A stretch of DNA of 64,000 nt from Deltaproteobacteria bacterium (GCA_016713535.1 JADJOY010000008.1:303730-367729); one strand, 5' to 3'; positions 46,075 through 54,802 are shown, counted from the stretch's first letter. The notes: generated by a model not told the origin, from the sequence alone. Program-made: numbers and translations.

Positions 46075-48753
46075 GTGAGCTCGGTCGCTCCCCGTAGGCC
46101 GTGGCGTCGCCGCCCGCGCGCACTGGCGATCGCGCTGGCGTCCGGCGTGGCGGTCAGCACCCTGGCCGGGTGCCAGGCGAGCCGCCCGGAGGCGCCGCGG
46201 ATCGTCCGCGACGTGTCGCGGGTGGCGGGCGACCGCTTCACCAGCCCCGAGCTTCCACCCAACCGCACGACCTACGACGGGCGAGTGACCGTCCAGGTCC
46301 AGGGCGGCGCTTCCGAGATCCGGCTCTCGCTGTTCGTTCCCGAGAAGCTCACGGCGCCGTTCCTCGACGGTCCCCCCGGCGCCGAGATCTTCGCCTCGAC
46401 CACCCCGTGGCGCGTGCCGTTCCAGCCGGACGACAACATCCTCACCGGCCACCACGCGATCTGCGATCCCACCGAGGAGTTCCCGCGTCCCGGCGAGCGC
46501 CCGAATCCCTACGCGTGCGGCCCCGGCCTGGCGCGGGATTGCTACGACGTCGTCGTCGTCAACAGCACCGTGCAGGCGAGCGGAGCGCACCTGTGGGGAA
46601 CTCCGCTCCACGTCGAGGTCGAGCATCCCAAGACCGCCGACGCGCGGATCGCGGACGTCACGCTCGGCACGCCGGTCCGCGGCGCCTTCATCCCCAACAC
46701 GCCGGAGTGGACCGAGACCGCCGTGACCCAGGACGGGCGGCTACTGACCGGTCGCGTGAACCGCTTCCCCCGCGAGGGGACGAACCCCGAGACCGGCGAG
46801 ACCCTGGTCCAGCTCTACGACATGCTCTATTCGGTGCTCCCCGACGCGAGCGCCCCCTGCGACGTGCGCGGCTGGAGCGCGTTCCATCCGATCTCCCACG
46901 CCCCGTTCGACCCGCACATGGTGGGGCGCTACGGGCTTGCCGCGTACCCGCTGCGCGACGCGGAGGGCCACCCGATCCCCGACGGCTACGAGGTCGGCGG
47001 TACCTATCCCTGGGTGGACCGCGAGGGCACCAACCTGTTCCTCGGCGGCATCCCCGACCGCCTCACCGACACCCCGGCGGAGGCCTATCCCCGCCGCTGC
47101 GTGTTCGACGGCTGCGAGGAGCTCGGCGAGTCCTCGGGCTGGACTCGGGGCTACATGGTCGCCGGGCTGTGGACCCACGGGAAGTTCGTGCTGCTCGACT
47201 CCCTGATCAATCCCCACGACTGGGCGCTGCCGGTCGACCCCGCGGGCCATCGCTACGTGACCCTCTACGAGAGCGCGGGCGTGGGGCCGTCCGAGGTGCG
47301 GGTGGGCGCGGGCCGGATCGCGGGGGACCGGGTGCTGCCGGCGGGGTTCACGGGCAACGCGAACGTCCTCGACTCGGTCCAGAACGTGCTCAACGCCGCG
47401 CCGAACCTGGTGCCCGGCACGCCGCGCGACGTGGTGTGGCTGATGAGCACCGGGGTCGCGACCGACGAGGTCGCGTTCGACGACTACCTGAACCCGGACG
47501 CCTTCGTCGTCTCGAACATGCAGGCCTCGGTCACCACCACCTTCCAGTTCGTGACCCCGCCGCAGTACTACGCGCTGGTGCGCTACTGGAACGGCCTCGA
47601 GCACGCGCTCTTCGGCTCGTTCTTCGCCGCCGACGTCCACGTCCAGAACGCGGCGACCACCTTGCCCGAGCGCTGGGTGGTCCCCGCCTACGGCGAGGTC
47701 CCCGCGTACACCGGCCGCATCGAGCCGGTGGCGATGGGCGGCGTGCACGGCAAGGGCTTCTGGCTCGACGGCAGCAACCGGATCCGCTACCCGGTCGCCG
47801 CGCAGCCGCGCGACGTCCGCGGCGCGGACTGGTACGTGGGGCTGTTCCTCGAGCTGCGCGGGCTCGGCGAGCGGACCGCGCGCGTGCTGACCTTCCCGGA
47901 CGGCAGCGCCGTGGAGGTGCGGGGCGGCTCCGCGCTGGTGCTCGGCAAGGACGGCTCGGAGATCGCCGCGATCGCGCTGCCCAGGGCGATCGAGGGCGGC
48001 TTCACCCATCTCGGGTTCAACGTCCGCGCCGGGCTCACCCGGGTCGAGGTCTTCCACGACGGTTTTCCGCTCGCGGTCGTGGAGGCGGGCACGACGCTCT
48101 TCGAGCTCGTGCCGGGCGATCTGGTGGTGGGCGCCGCGCTCGGCGCCGCGCCGGGGTCCGGGGTCCGGGGCTGGGTCGACGACTTCAAGGTGTTCGCGCA
48201 GCCGGTCGACCTCGAGGTCGCGTGCAACCATGCGGCAGGCACCCTGGTGCGCGTCGAGGGCAACGCCGAGTGGGCTGCGCTCGCCGCGCTCTATCCGGCC
48301 GAGATGCACGAGCGAGTCCACGCTGCGGCGGGGGGCGGGTCGTCCGGTCCGGCGCCGCTTCATGCGTGCGTCCACGACTACCAGCGCGACTTCCGCGCCC
48401 GCCATCACGTCCCGGCGGGCACCGTCTCGGTGCGCGAGGCGATCCACTTCCCCGAGGGACCGCTGCGCTACGGGGCGCCACGCCCGGATTCGTCGCGGAA
48501 CGCGTTCTGCCTGTCGTGCCACCACCCGGACGGCAAGGGCGGGCTGACGGTGGCCGCGCTCGAGCCCCGTACGGGCGTGAACGCCGAGGACGATCGGCGC
48601 CGGCAGCCCCTGCAGCCGCTGCGGCGGGTGTTCGGCAACGTCCCCGCCGGATGGATCTCGCCGGGGGCGGGGCCGGGTGGACCCGCGAGCCACACGGTCG
48701 CGCCCGACGCGGGGTTGGTCGTCGACCAGTGGACGCTCCCGCCGGCGCACTGA
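46075..48753 (+). CDS. Large lipoprotein with LamG-like region and one CxxCH haem site
   Basis: An 892-residue protein. A GTG start, an Arg-rich n-region and a hydrophobic helix end in lipobox STLAGC (Cys about 33). The first 560 residues match no family I know and contain many Trp, Tyr and Gly and several Cys (ICDPTEEF, YACGPGLARDCYD). Residues about 560-710 resemble a LamG/concanavalin-like sandwich (GKGFWLDGSNRIRYP, RGWVDDFKVFAQP). Near residue 810 is FCLSCHHPDGKGG, a c-type haem-binding motif, with no nearby Met ligand clear. It resembles secreted proteins that carry a cytochrome tail for periplasmic electron transfer. It is likely co-transcribed with the preceding lipoprotein. Hairpin array B starts 24 nt after the stop. 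Confidence 0.6.
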   Translation: MSSVAPRRPWRRRPRALAIALASGVAVSTLAGCQASRPEAPRIVRDVSRVAGDRFTSPELPPNRTTYDGRVTVQVQGGASEIRLSLFVPEKLTAPFLDGPPGAEIFASTTPWRVPFQPDDNILTGHHAICDPTEEFPRPGERPNPYACGPGLARDCYDVVVVNSTVQASGAHLWGTPLHVEVEHPKTADARIADVTLGTPVRGAFIPNTPEWTETAVTQDGRLLTGRVNRFPREGTNPETGETLVQLYDMLYSVLPDASAPCDVRGWSAFHPISHAPFDPHMVGRYGLAAYPLRDAEGHPIPDGYEVGGTYPWVDREGTNLFLGGIPDRLTDTPAEAYPRRCVFDGCEELGESSGWTRGYMVAGLWTHGKFVLLDSLINPHDWALPVDPAGHRYVTLYESAGVGPSEVRVGAGRIAGDRVLPAGFTGNANVLDSVQNVLNAAPNLVPGTPRDVVWLMSTGVATDEVAFDDYLNPDAFVVSNMQASVTTTFQFVTPPQYYALVRYWNGLEHALFGSFFAADVHVQNAATTLPERWVVPAYGEVPAYTGRIEPVAMGGVHGKGFWLDGSNRIRYPVAAQPRDVRGADWYVGLFLELRGLGERTARVLTFPDGSAVEVRGGSALVLGKDGSEIAAIALPRAIEGGFTHLGFNVRAGLTRVEVFHDGFPLAVVEAGTTLFELVPGDLVVGAALGAAPGSGVRGWVDDFKVFAQPVDLEVACNHAAGTLVRVEGNAEWAALAALYPAEMHERVHAAAGGGSSGPAPLHACVHDYQRDFRARHHVPAGTVSVREAIHFPEGPLRYGAPRPDSSRNAFCLSCHHPDGKGGLTVAALEPRTGVNAEDDRRRQPLQPLRRVFGNVPAGWISPGAGPGGPASHTVAPDAGLVVDQWTLPPAH

Positions 48754-49093
48754 CCCGCGCTGCGGTACGGCGACTCGCAGGACGATCGGTTCCCCCGAAC
48801 GGCTGGAGCGTCGGCGCTCCGTCGCCGACCCCGCGCGCGATCCCTGGCGGCCGACGGAGCGGCCGCGCTCCAGCCCGCGCGGCCGATCGCGCCGCGCAAC
48901 CACACAATCGGCGGTGCAACGCCCTCGCTCGCAGGACGATCGGTTCCCCCGAAGGCCTGGAGCGTCGGCGCTCCGTCGCCGACCCCGCGCGCGATCCCTG
49001 GCGGCCGACGGAGCGGCCGCGCTCCAGCCCGGGCGGGCACGCGCCGCGAGCGTGTCATCGGATCGTCACGGGCCCACGGCGGCCGGCCGTGTT
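48754..49093. other. 340-bp non-coding region with array B
   Basis: Apart from two copies of array B (48777-49050) it holds only the ribosome-binding and promoter space of the importer operon. No ORF is supported; the longest open frames read repeat sequence. Confidence 0.6.
48777..49050. repeat. Tandem repeat array B, two copies, 154-bp period
   Basis: Copies start GCAGGACGATCGGTTCCCCC at 48777 and 48931. Each contains GTCGGCG-CTCCGT-CGCCGAC, a perfect 7-bp stem with a CTCCGT loop (48810-48829 and 48964-48983). This sits inside a larger inverted repeat in which CTGGAGCG at the 5' end pairs with CGCTCCAG at the 3' end, and GCTCCGTCG with CGACGGAGC, giving a branched fold. About 100 nt of each unit is nearly identical; the linker after copy 1 has diverged. 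Confidence 0.88.
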
Positions 49094-50173
49094 ATGAACC
49101 CGCCGATGCCCCACGCTCGTCACCCCATGCCGCGCCGGGTCGCGCTCGCCGTGCTGCTGCTCGCGGCCGGTGCGGCTTGCCGGGTGGAGTTCGGGCCGCC
49201 CGGCGCCAAGCGCGCCGGCGCGAGCGAGCTCACGGGCCTGGCGAGCGGCGAGGTGTGGATCTACACCTCGCTCTATCGCCACGTCGTCGACGACCTCGAC
49301 CGGCTGATCCGCGAGCGCTTGCCCGGAGTGAACCCGCAGTGGTTCGTGGCCGGCAGCGAGAAGGTGGCGGCGCGCCTCGACGGCGAGCTCGCCGCCGGCG
49401 GCAGCCGCGCCGATCTGCTGCTGACCTCGGACCCGTTCCACTACGCGCGGCTCGAGCGCGGCGCCGCGCTGGTCCCGTACGTGCCGCCCGGAGCGCTGCG
49501 GGCGCCGCGCGAGTGGCTCGACCCGGACGGCGCGTGGTTCCCCACCCGCGTCTCGACGATGGTGTTGATCTACAACACGCGGCTGCTGACGGCGCAGACC
49601 GCGCCGCGCTCGTTCGCCGACCTGGGAAGCGAGGCGCTCGCGGGGCGCGTGATCCTCGGCGACCCGCTCGCCTCGGGGACCTTCTTCTCGACGATCGCGT
49701 TCCTCGAGCGGCGCCTCGGCTGGGACTACTTCCGCGGGCTCCGGGCGCGCGGCGTGATCGCGACCGGCGGCAACTCGACGGTCCTCGACCGCGTCGCGGC
49801 GGGCGAGTTCAGCGCCGGCGCGTGCCTGCTCGAGAACATCCTGGTGGCGAAGCGCAAGGGCTCACCGGTCGACTTCGTCGTCCCGTCCGACGGTGCGATC
49901 CTGGTGCCCGGTCCCGGCGCGATCCTGCGCGGCGGCGCCAACCCGGTGGCGGCCAAGGCGATCGCCGACTTGCTCACGTCGCCCGACGGCGAGGCCGCGA
50001 TCGTGCGCGGCGACATGCACGCGCCCGATCCGGCGATCGCGCCGCCCGCTGGCGCGCCTCCGCTCACCGAGCTCTATGCGACGGCGCCGCGCTGGACGCC
50101 CCAGCTGGTCGCTGAGGTCGGCGCGCGCGCCGAGGAGATCCGCACCACCTTCAACACCGTGGTGCAGCGGTGA
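49094..50173 (+). CDS. ABC transporter substrate-binding protein, ferric-iron type
   Basis: A 359-residue lipoprotein-like protein with a hydrophobic segment ending AAGAAC (Cys about 29), so it is tethered in the periplasm. The mature part has the FbpA/FutA-like start GEVWIYTSLYRHVVDDL, then WFVAGSEKVAARLDGEL, ADLLLTSDPFHYARL and the hinge region TRVSTMVLIYNTRLL, GDPLASGTFFSTIAFLERR. It would capture Fe3+ or a related anion complex for the permease encoded next. The family also includes 2-aminoethylphosphonate and polyamine binders, and the ligand-Tyr pattern of FbpA is not fully matched, so the substrate is open. The ATG at 49094 overlaps no gene; the stop overlaps the permease start by 4 nt. 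Confidence 0.82.
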   Translation: MNPPMPHARHPMPRRVALAVLLLAAGAACRVEFGPPGAKRAGASELTGLASGEVWIYTSLYRHVVDDLDRLIRERLPGVNPQWFVAGSEKVAARLDGELAAGGSRADLLLTSDPFHYARLERGAALVPYVPPGALRAPREWLDPDGAWFPTRVSTMVLIYNTRLLTAQTAPRSFADLGSEALAGRVILGDPLASGTFFSTIAFLERRLGWDYFRGLRARGVIATGGNSTVLDRVAAGEFSAGACLLENILVAKRKGSPVDFVVPSDGAILVPGPGAILRGGANPVAAKAIADLLTSPDGEAAIVRGDMHAPDPAIAPPAGAPPLTELYATAPRWTPQLVAEVGARAEEIRTTFNTVVQR

Positions 50174-51906
50174 AGCGGCTCGCGGGCGCGCTCCCGGCGG
50201 CCGTGCTCGGCGCGATCGCGGTGGGGTTGCTGCTCTTCGCGGCGCTGCCGCTCGGCGTGGTGGTCGCGCGGGCACTCGGCTTCCCCGGGACGATCCACGC
50301 GTTCGGCTGGCTCGGCTCGCTCGCCGAGCCCGAGCGCCGGCAAGCGCTCCTCGCCACCCTCGAGACCGCCGCGGGTTCCACCGCGCTGGCGGTGGCGCTC
50401 GGCGTGCCGCTCGCGCTCGCGCTGACGCGCCTCGACGTGGCGAGGCCTGCGCTGTGGCGCGCGCTGCTGAGCCTGCCGGCCGCGGTTCCACCCTATCTGT
50501 GGGGCATCGCGTGGATCGACCTCGCCAACCCGCGCACCGGCCTCCTCAACCAGGCCGCCGAGGCCCTCGGCGCCGACGCGCCGGTCTTCGGCATCTACGG
50601 CCTGGCCGGCATCGTGTGGGTTCTCGGGCTCTCGTTCTTCCCGCTGATCTTGCTGCCGGTGGCGGCGGCGCTCGAGCGCATGGACGCCTCGCTCGAGGAG
50701 TCGGCGCGGATCGCCGGCGCGAGCCCGGCACGCGCGCTGCGCCAGATCACCTTGCCGCTCATCGCGCCCTCGATCGCCTCCGCCGCGGTGCTGGTGTTCC
50801 TGCTCGCGGCGGCGGCCTACGGCGTGCCCTATCTCCTCGGCACCGGCGGTAGCCGGCGGGTGTTCGTGCTCACCACCGCGATCGTGAACCTCGTCAACGT
50901 GGGCGGCGAGAAGAGCCTCGCCGACGCGATGGCGCTGGCGCTGGTGCTGCTCGCGGTGTCGCTCGCGGTCTCGGCGCTCGGCGGGCTCGCGGCGCGCGGC
51001 GAGCGCAGGCGCGCGGTGGTCACCGGCAAGAGCCAGCGGCCGCGGCTCATCCAGCTCGGCCGCGGCGCCCGCGTTACCGTCCACGGCGCGCTCGCGCTCA
51101 CCGTGGGGATCGCGGTGGTGATGCCGGTCGCGACGCTGGTGCTGGTGTCGCTCATCGAGTCGTGGGCAGCGGCTTCGGCCCCGCGAACTGGGGCCTCTCG
51201 AGCTACGTGCGTGCTCGTGACCAACCACGAGACCCCGCCGGCGCTGGCGCGCAGCGTGTGGCTCGGGGTGCTGGCGGCGAGCCTCGCGACCGTGGTGGGC
51301 GCGATCGTGGGCTACGCGCGGCGGCGCCGCCCCGGGCTCGCGACGCGCGCCATCGAGGCGCTCGCCAACGCGCCCTACGCGGTGCCGGGGACGGTTCTGG
51401 CGATGGGGCTGCTTTTCGCATGGTCGCGCGAGGTGCGGTTCATCGTGGCGGACCGCCTCACGATCGCCGTCGACCTCTTCGCCGGCTCGGCGGCGCTCGC
51501 GGTGGCGTACGTGGTGAAGTACCTCTCGTTCGGCGTGCGCACCACGGCGAGCGCGCTCGCCCAGCTCGATCCCACGCTCGAGGAGGCGGCGCGCGTCTCG
51601 GGTGCGCGGCCGGCGCGGGCCGCGATCGACGTGGTGGTGCCGCTCATCACGCCCGCGCTCGCGGCCACGTGGCTCCTGGTCTTCCTGCCGGTGCTCTCCG
51701 AGATCACCATGTCGGTGCTCCTGGTGGGGCCGGGCACGTCGGTGATCGGCACCGTGCTCTTCGAGCTGCAGTCGTACGCCGATCCGCCCGCGGCGGCGGT
51801 GGTGGCGACGGTGCTGGTGGCCGCGACCCTCGCCGGCCAGCTCGCGCTGCGCGCGGTGCGCTCGCCGCGCGCACGCGGCGCGGCGGCCGCGCTGCCCAAG
51901 GCCTGA
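50170..51906 (+). CDS. ABC transporter permease, fused two-domain FbpB type
   Basis: A 578-residue inner-membrane protein made of two BPD_transp_1 domains, about 12 helices in all. The cytoplasmic EAA loops are EESARIAGASPARALRQITLPL near 177-198 and EEAARVSGARPARAAIDVVVPL near 475-496. Between about 51165 and 51215 the sequence reads in a wrong frame: the neighbouring frame gives GSGFGPANWGLSSYV, which fits the family loop before the second domain. Two compensating indels are therefore likely, and residues about 332-350 as read are unreliable. The gene is otherwise intact. It forms the channel for the substrate delivered by the preceding protein, powered by the ATPase that follows 19 nt later. 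Confidence 0.88.
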   Translation: MKRLAGALPAAVLGAIAVGLLLFAALPLGVVVARALGFPGTIHAFGWLGSLAEPERRQALLATLETAAGSTALAVALGVPLALALTRLDVARPALWRALLSLPAAVPPYLWGIAWIDLANPRTGLLNQAAEALGADAPVFGIYGLAGIVWVLGLSFFPLILLPVAAALERMDASLEESARIAGASPARALRQITLPLIAPSIASAAVLVFLLAAAAYGVPYLLGTGGSRRVFVLTTAIVNLVNVGGEKSLADAMALALVLLAVSLAVSALGGLAARGERRRAVVTGKSQRPRLIQLGRGARVTVHGALALTVGIAVVMPVATLVLVSLIESWAAASAPRTGASRATCVLVTNHETPPALARSVWLGVLAASLATVVGAIVGYARRRRPGLATRAIEALANAPYAVPGTVLAMGLLFAWSREVRFIVADRLTIAVDLFAGSAALAVAYVVKYLSFGVRTTASALAQLDPTLEEAARVSGARPARAAIDVVVPLITPALAATWLLVFLPVLSEITMSVLLVGPGTSVIGTVLFELQSYADPPAAAVVATVLVAATLAGQLALRAVRSPRARGAAAALPKA

Positions 51907-51925
51907 GCCCCGGGGAACCGCGCAC

Positions 51926-52980
51926 GTGGCCTCGATCACGCTCACCGCGATCGCCAAGACCTTCGGCATCGTCAACGTGCTGCAAGACGTGTCGCTCGCG
52001 GTGGCGGACGGCGAGTTCGTGGCGTTGCTCGGCCCATCGGGGTGCGGCAAGTCGACGCTGATCCGGATCGTCGCCGGGCTCGAGACGCCGGACGCCGGCG
52101 AGGTCCGGATCGGCGAGCGGGTGGTCGACGGGCCGCGCGTGCACGTGCCGCCCGAGGAGCGCGGGCTCGGCATGGTGTTCCAGTCGTACGCGGTGTGGCC
52201 GCACAAGACCGTGCTCGGGAACGTCGTGTATCCGCTGCGGCTCCGGGGGATGGATCGGACGGACGCCGCGGAGAAGGCCGCGCGCGCCCTCGACCTGGTG
52301 CAGCTCACCGGGCTTCGCTGCGCTATCCCCACGAGCTCTCGGGCGGCCAGCAGCGCGTGGCGCTCGGCCGGGCGATCGTCCGCGAGCCGAAGGTGTTCCT
52401 CCTCGACGAGCCGCTCTCGAACCTCGACGCGCGGCTGCGCGAGGAGATGCGCGGCGAGCTCGCCGAGCTGCGTGCCCGCCTCGGGGTCACGGTGCTGCTC
52501 GTCACCCACGACCAGAGCGAGGCCCTCGCCACCGCCGACCGGGTGGCGGTGATGCGCGCGGGTCGGATCGCGCAGGTCGCGGCGCCGGCGGTGCTCTACG
52601 AGGAGCCCGCCGACCTCTACGTCGCGGAGGTCCTCGGCGCCGTGAACGAGCTGCCCGTGAGCGCCGTGCGCCACCTGCCCGAGGGGCCCGAGCTCGACGT
52701 CGAGACGGTGGGCGGGGTGCGCATGAGCGTGACCGCGCCGCGCCCGCTGCCCACCGTCGAGCCGGTGGTGATGGCGTTTCGCCCCGAGCACGTGGTGCTC
52801 GGCGAGGGGCCGTTCGCCGGCACCGTCGAGGCGCGCGGCTACCTCGGCAGCCGCGTCGAGCTGACGCTCGCGCTCGAGCGCCTCACGATCCGCGCCACCG
52901 TCCCCGCGAGCGGCGCGCCGAGGGTGGGAGAGCGCGTGAAGTTCCGCATCGAGCGCGCCCGGATTCTGCCCCGAACGTGA
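51926..52980 (+). CDS. ABC transporter ATP-binding protein, FbpC/PotA type (one frameshift)
   Basis: About 352 residues after repair. It has Walker [10 protein letters not shown] near 38-46, Q loop [14 protein letters not shown], then a frame change near 52315 (one base missing after LVQLTGL) and the signature [15 protein letters not shown], Walker [13 protein letters not shown] and switch His [10 protein letters not shown]. The C-terminal 110 residues carry a TOBE-type domain ([25 protein letters not shown]), usual for this class. It energises import through the fused permease. GTG at 51926 follows a 19-nt gap. The gene ends the operon; the AT-rich gap with the operator array follows. Confidence 0.9.
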
Positions 52981-53085
52981 GCCGAAATCGTACCGGATTG
53001 GCCCCGATAGCCCCCGTGAAAACCAGATCCAGATGCACCTGGAAGGCCCATTTTCCCGCTTCATCGCGCGAAAATCGGCTGTGGA

Positions 53086-53148
53086 GCTTTAGCTTTACAA
53101 AAAGTGTAGAGCAAGTGCTTTACGATTTTGTAGAGCAAGTGCTTTACA
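53086..53148. promoter_or_regulatory. Array of TGTAGAGC/GCTTTACA half-sites, operator candidate
   Basis: Two direct copies of TGTAGAGCAAGTGCTTTAC lie at 53105-53123 and 53129-53147, 24 nt apart. Each is an imperfect palindrome, TGTA(G/A)AGCA-AG-TGCTTTACA, matching 8 of 9 paired positions. A further GCTTTACA half-site at 53092-53099, joined by AAAAG, precedes the first. The block is AT-rich in otherwise 70% GC sequence. It lies 65-120 nt before the cellulase-like gene and 105 nt after the importer ATPase. It resembles the operators of sugar-responsive LacI- or TetR-type repressors; no such regulator is encoded nearby. Confidence 0.75.
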
Positions 53149-53212
53149 GCGGGGGCACGGGCCGGCCCTCGGCCGGAACGCCCGCGTCGCCCGCGACGGC
53201 GGTTCGCGTGCC

Positions 53213-54451
53213 GTGAACCGCCGCCGCTTCCTCCGTGCCGGCGGCGCGACGCTCGGCGCGCTCACGCTCTCCGGGCTCGGCGGCTGCGGGGGCGACGGCG
53301 CGGGCGCGCCCTCGGGGCGGCGCCTCGCGATCACCATGTGGGAGTTCTCGTGGCTGGTGCGCCGCGCCGCCCCCGAGGCCGAATACGCCGACTGGGACGT
53401 GGCGCTCGACGCGCTCGCCGAGCGTGGCTACGACTGCATCCGCCTCGATGTCTTCCCGCACCTGATCGCCGCCGGCGCGGACGGCGCCCGGGTCGAGCGC
53501 TTCACGATCACGCCGCGCGCGCCGCTCTTCTTCTGGGGAAACCACCAGCCGGTCGAGGTCGAGCCGCGCCGCTCGCTGGCCGAGTTCCTGCGCAAGGTCC
53601 GCGCCCGCGGCCTGCGGGTGGGGCTCTCGACGTGGTTCTGCGACGACACGCTGGGACGCGCCGAGACCGTCGTCACACCGGCCGATCTGGCGCGGGTGTG
53701 GCGCGAGACCCTCGACTTCCTCGCCGACGAGCGGCTCCTCGACCTCGTCGAGTGGGTGGATCTGTGCAACGAGTTCCCGCTGCCCACCTGGGCGCGCGGT
53801 GCCTACCCGGCGATCTTCGGCGCACCGATCACGAACCCGCTGCCGGTGCTCCTGCCGTGGTCCGCCGCCGCCACGGCGCACGTCCAGAGCTACCTCGACG
53901 AGGGGATCGGCCCGCTCCGCGACGCCTATCCCGAGCTGCGCTACACGTTCTCGGTGGAGGGCGGAACGGTCGGCCCCAAGTTCCGGAATCTCGACACCCG
54001 CTCCCTCGACCTCGCCGAGGTCCACATCTGGCTCTCGAACGACCCCGACTTCCTGCTGCGTTCGGGGCAGCTCTTCCTCCTTCTGGGACTGCCGGGCTCG
54101 CTCGCGCTGCACACGTCGACGGCGCCGACGCTCTACTTCGGGGACCGCGAGGGCTGGCTCGCCAAGCTGCGCGCGCTCATGGACGGCTGGAGCGCGTGGT
54201 CGCGCGAGCGCGGGCTGCCGATCCTCACCACCGAGGCGTGGGGACCGATCAACTACGACGACGTGGGAACGCTCGACGACGCCTCCGAGTGGGAGTGGGT
54301 GAAGGACGTGTGCCGGGAAGGCGCGAGCGCCGCGATCGAGCGCGGCTGGACGGGGATCTGCACGTCCAACTTCGCGCAGCCCCACTTCGAGGGTCCGTGG
54401 TCCGACGTCGCGTGGCACCGCGAGCTCACCCGCCGGATCCGGTCCGGCTGA
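53213..54451 (+). CDS. Tat-exported cellulase-like (GH-A superfamily) protein
   Basis: A 412-residue protein whose N-terminus NRRRFLRAGGATLGALTLSGLGGCGG has a twin-arginine motif and a lipobox Cys, so it is probably exported folded and lipidated. The mature part is a TIM-barrel-type glycoside hydrolase: ITMWEFSWLVR, YDCIRLDVFP, GLRVGLSTWFCDD, WVDLCNEFPLP with an Asn-Glu pair at the end of strand 4 as the acid/base, VEGGTV, VHIWLSND and PILTTEAWGPINYDD, where Glu at the end of strand 7 is the nucleophile. These match the PF12876-type cellulase-like family. Its substrate is probably a beta-glycan. The GTG start has no strong ribosome site. It is preceded by the operator array and followed by array C. 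Confidence 0.72.
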   Translation: MNRRRFLRAGGATLGALTLSGLGGCGGDGAGAPSGRRLAITMWEFSWLVRRAAPEAEYADWDVALDALAERGYDCIRLDVFPHLIAAGADGARVERFTITPRAPLFFWGNHQPVEVEPRRSLAEFLRKVRARGLRVGLSTWFCDDTLGRAETVVTPADLARVWRETLDFLADERLLDLVEWVDLCNEFPLPTWARGAYPAIFGAPITNPLPVLLPWSAAATAHVQSYLDEGIGPLRDAYPELRYTFSVEGGTVGPKFRNLDTRSLDLAEVHIWLSNDPDFLLRSGQLFLLLGLPGSLALHTSTAPTLYFGDREGWLAKLRALMDGWSAWSRERGLPILTTEAWGPINYDDVGTLDDASEWEWVKDVCREGASAAIERGWTGICTSNFAQPHFEGPWSDVAWHRELTRRIRSG

Positions 54452-54802
54452 GCGCGCCGCCACCGGTCGCTTCGTCGCGAATCGGGGGGCCTGCGACGGG
54501 GGACGGAGCCTTCGTCGCTACGACCACGAATCACGAGCCGATGTCGGGGGACGGGGACACGCCTCCCGCAGGCGCGAACCGAGGAGCCCGCGACGGGGGA
54601 CGGAGCCCCCGTCGCTGCGACCACGAATCACGAGCCGATGTCGGGGACGGGACACGCCTCTCCGCAGGCGCGAACCGAGAGCCCGCGACGGGGGACGGAG
54701 CCCCCGTCGCTGCGACCACGAATCACGAGCCGATTTCGTAGTGCGGGGGCCTCCGTGCCCCCGCCAGCAGCGGGCGCGATTCCAATCGCTCGCCGCGAGG
54801 CC
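54452..54802. other. 351-bp convergent region with array C
   Basis: Between the stops of two opposing genes. Beyond array C (54485-54769) only 20-30 nt at each side are unique. No coding frame is supported. Confidence 0.7.
54485..54769. repeat. Tandem repeat array C, three copies, 95-97 bp, plus a dispersed hairpin
   Basis: Copies start GCGACGGGGGACGGAGCC at 54493, 54590 and 54685. Copies 2 and 3 have the perfect 9-bp stem CGACGGGGG-ACGGAG-CCCCCGTCG; copy 1 has an imperfect one. ACGGAG is the reverse complement of CTCCGT, so these are the dispersed CTCCGT hairpins seen from the other strand. Each copy ends CGACCACGAATCACGAGCC. At 54735-54764 an unrelated-stem hairpin TTCGTAGT-GCGGGGGC-CTCCGT-GCCCCCGC closes the array. 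Confidence 0.9.

Noticed and set aside
49094-52980. Firm assignment as an Fe3+ importer (fbpABC)
   Set aside because: The gene order and fold fit, but the iron-ligand Tyr pattern is not clear and related systems carry phosphonates or polyamines, so no symbols were given.
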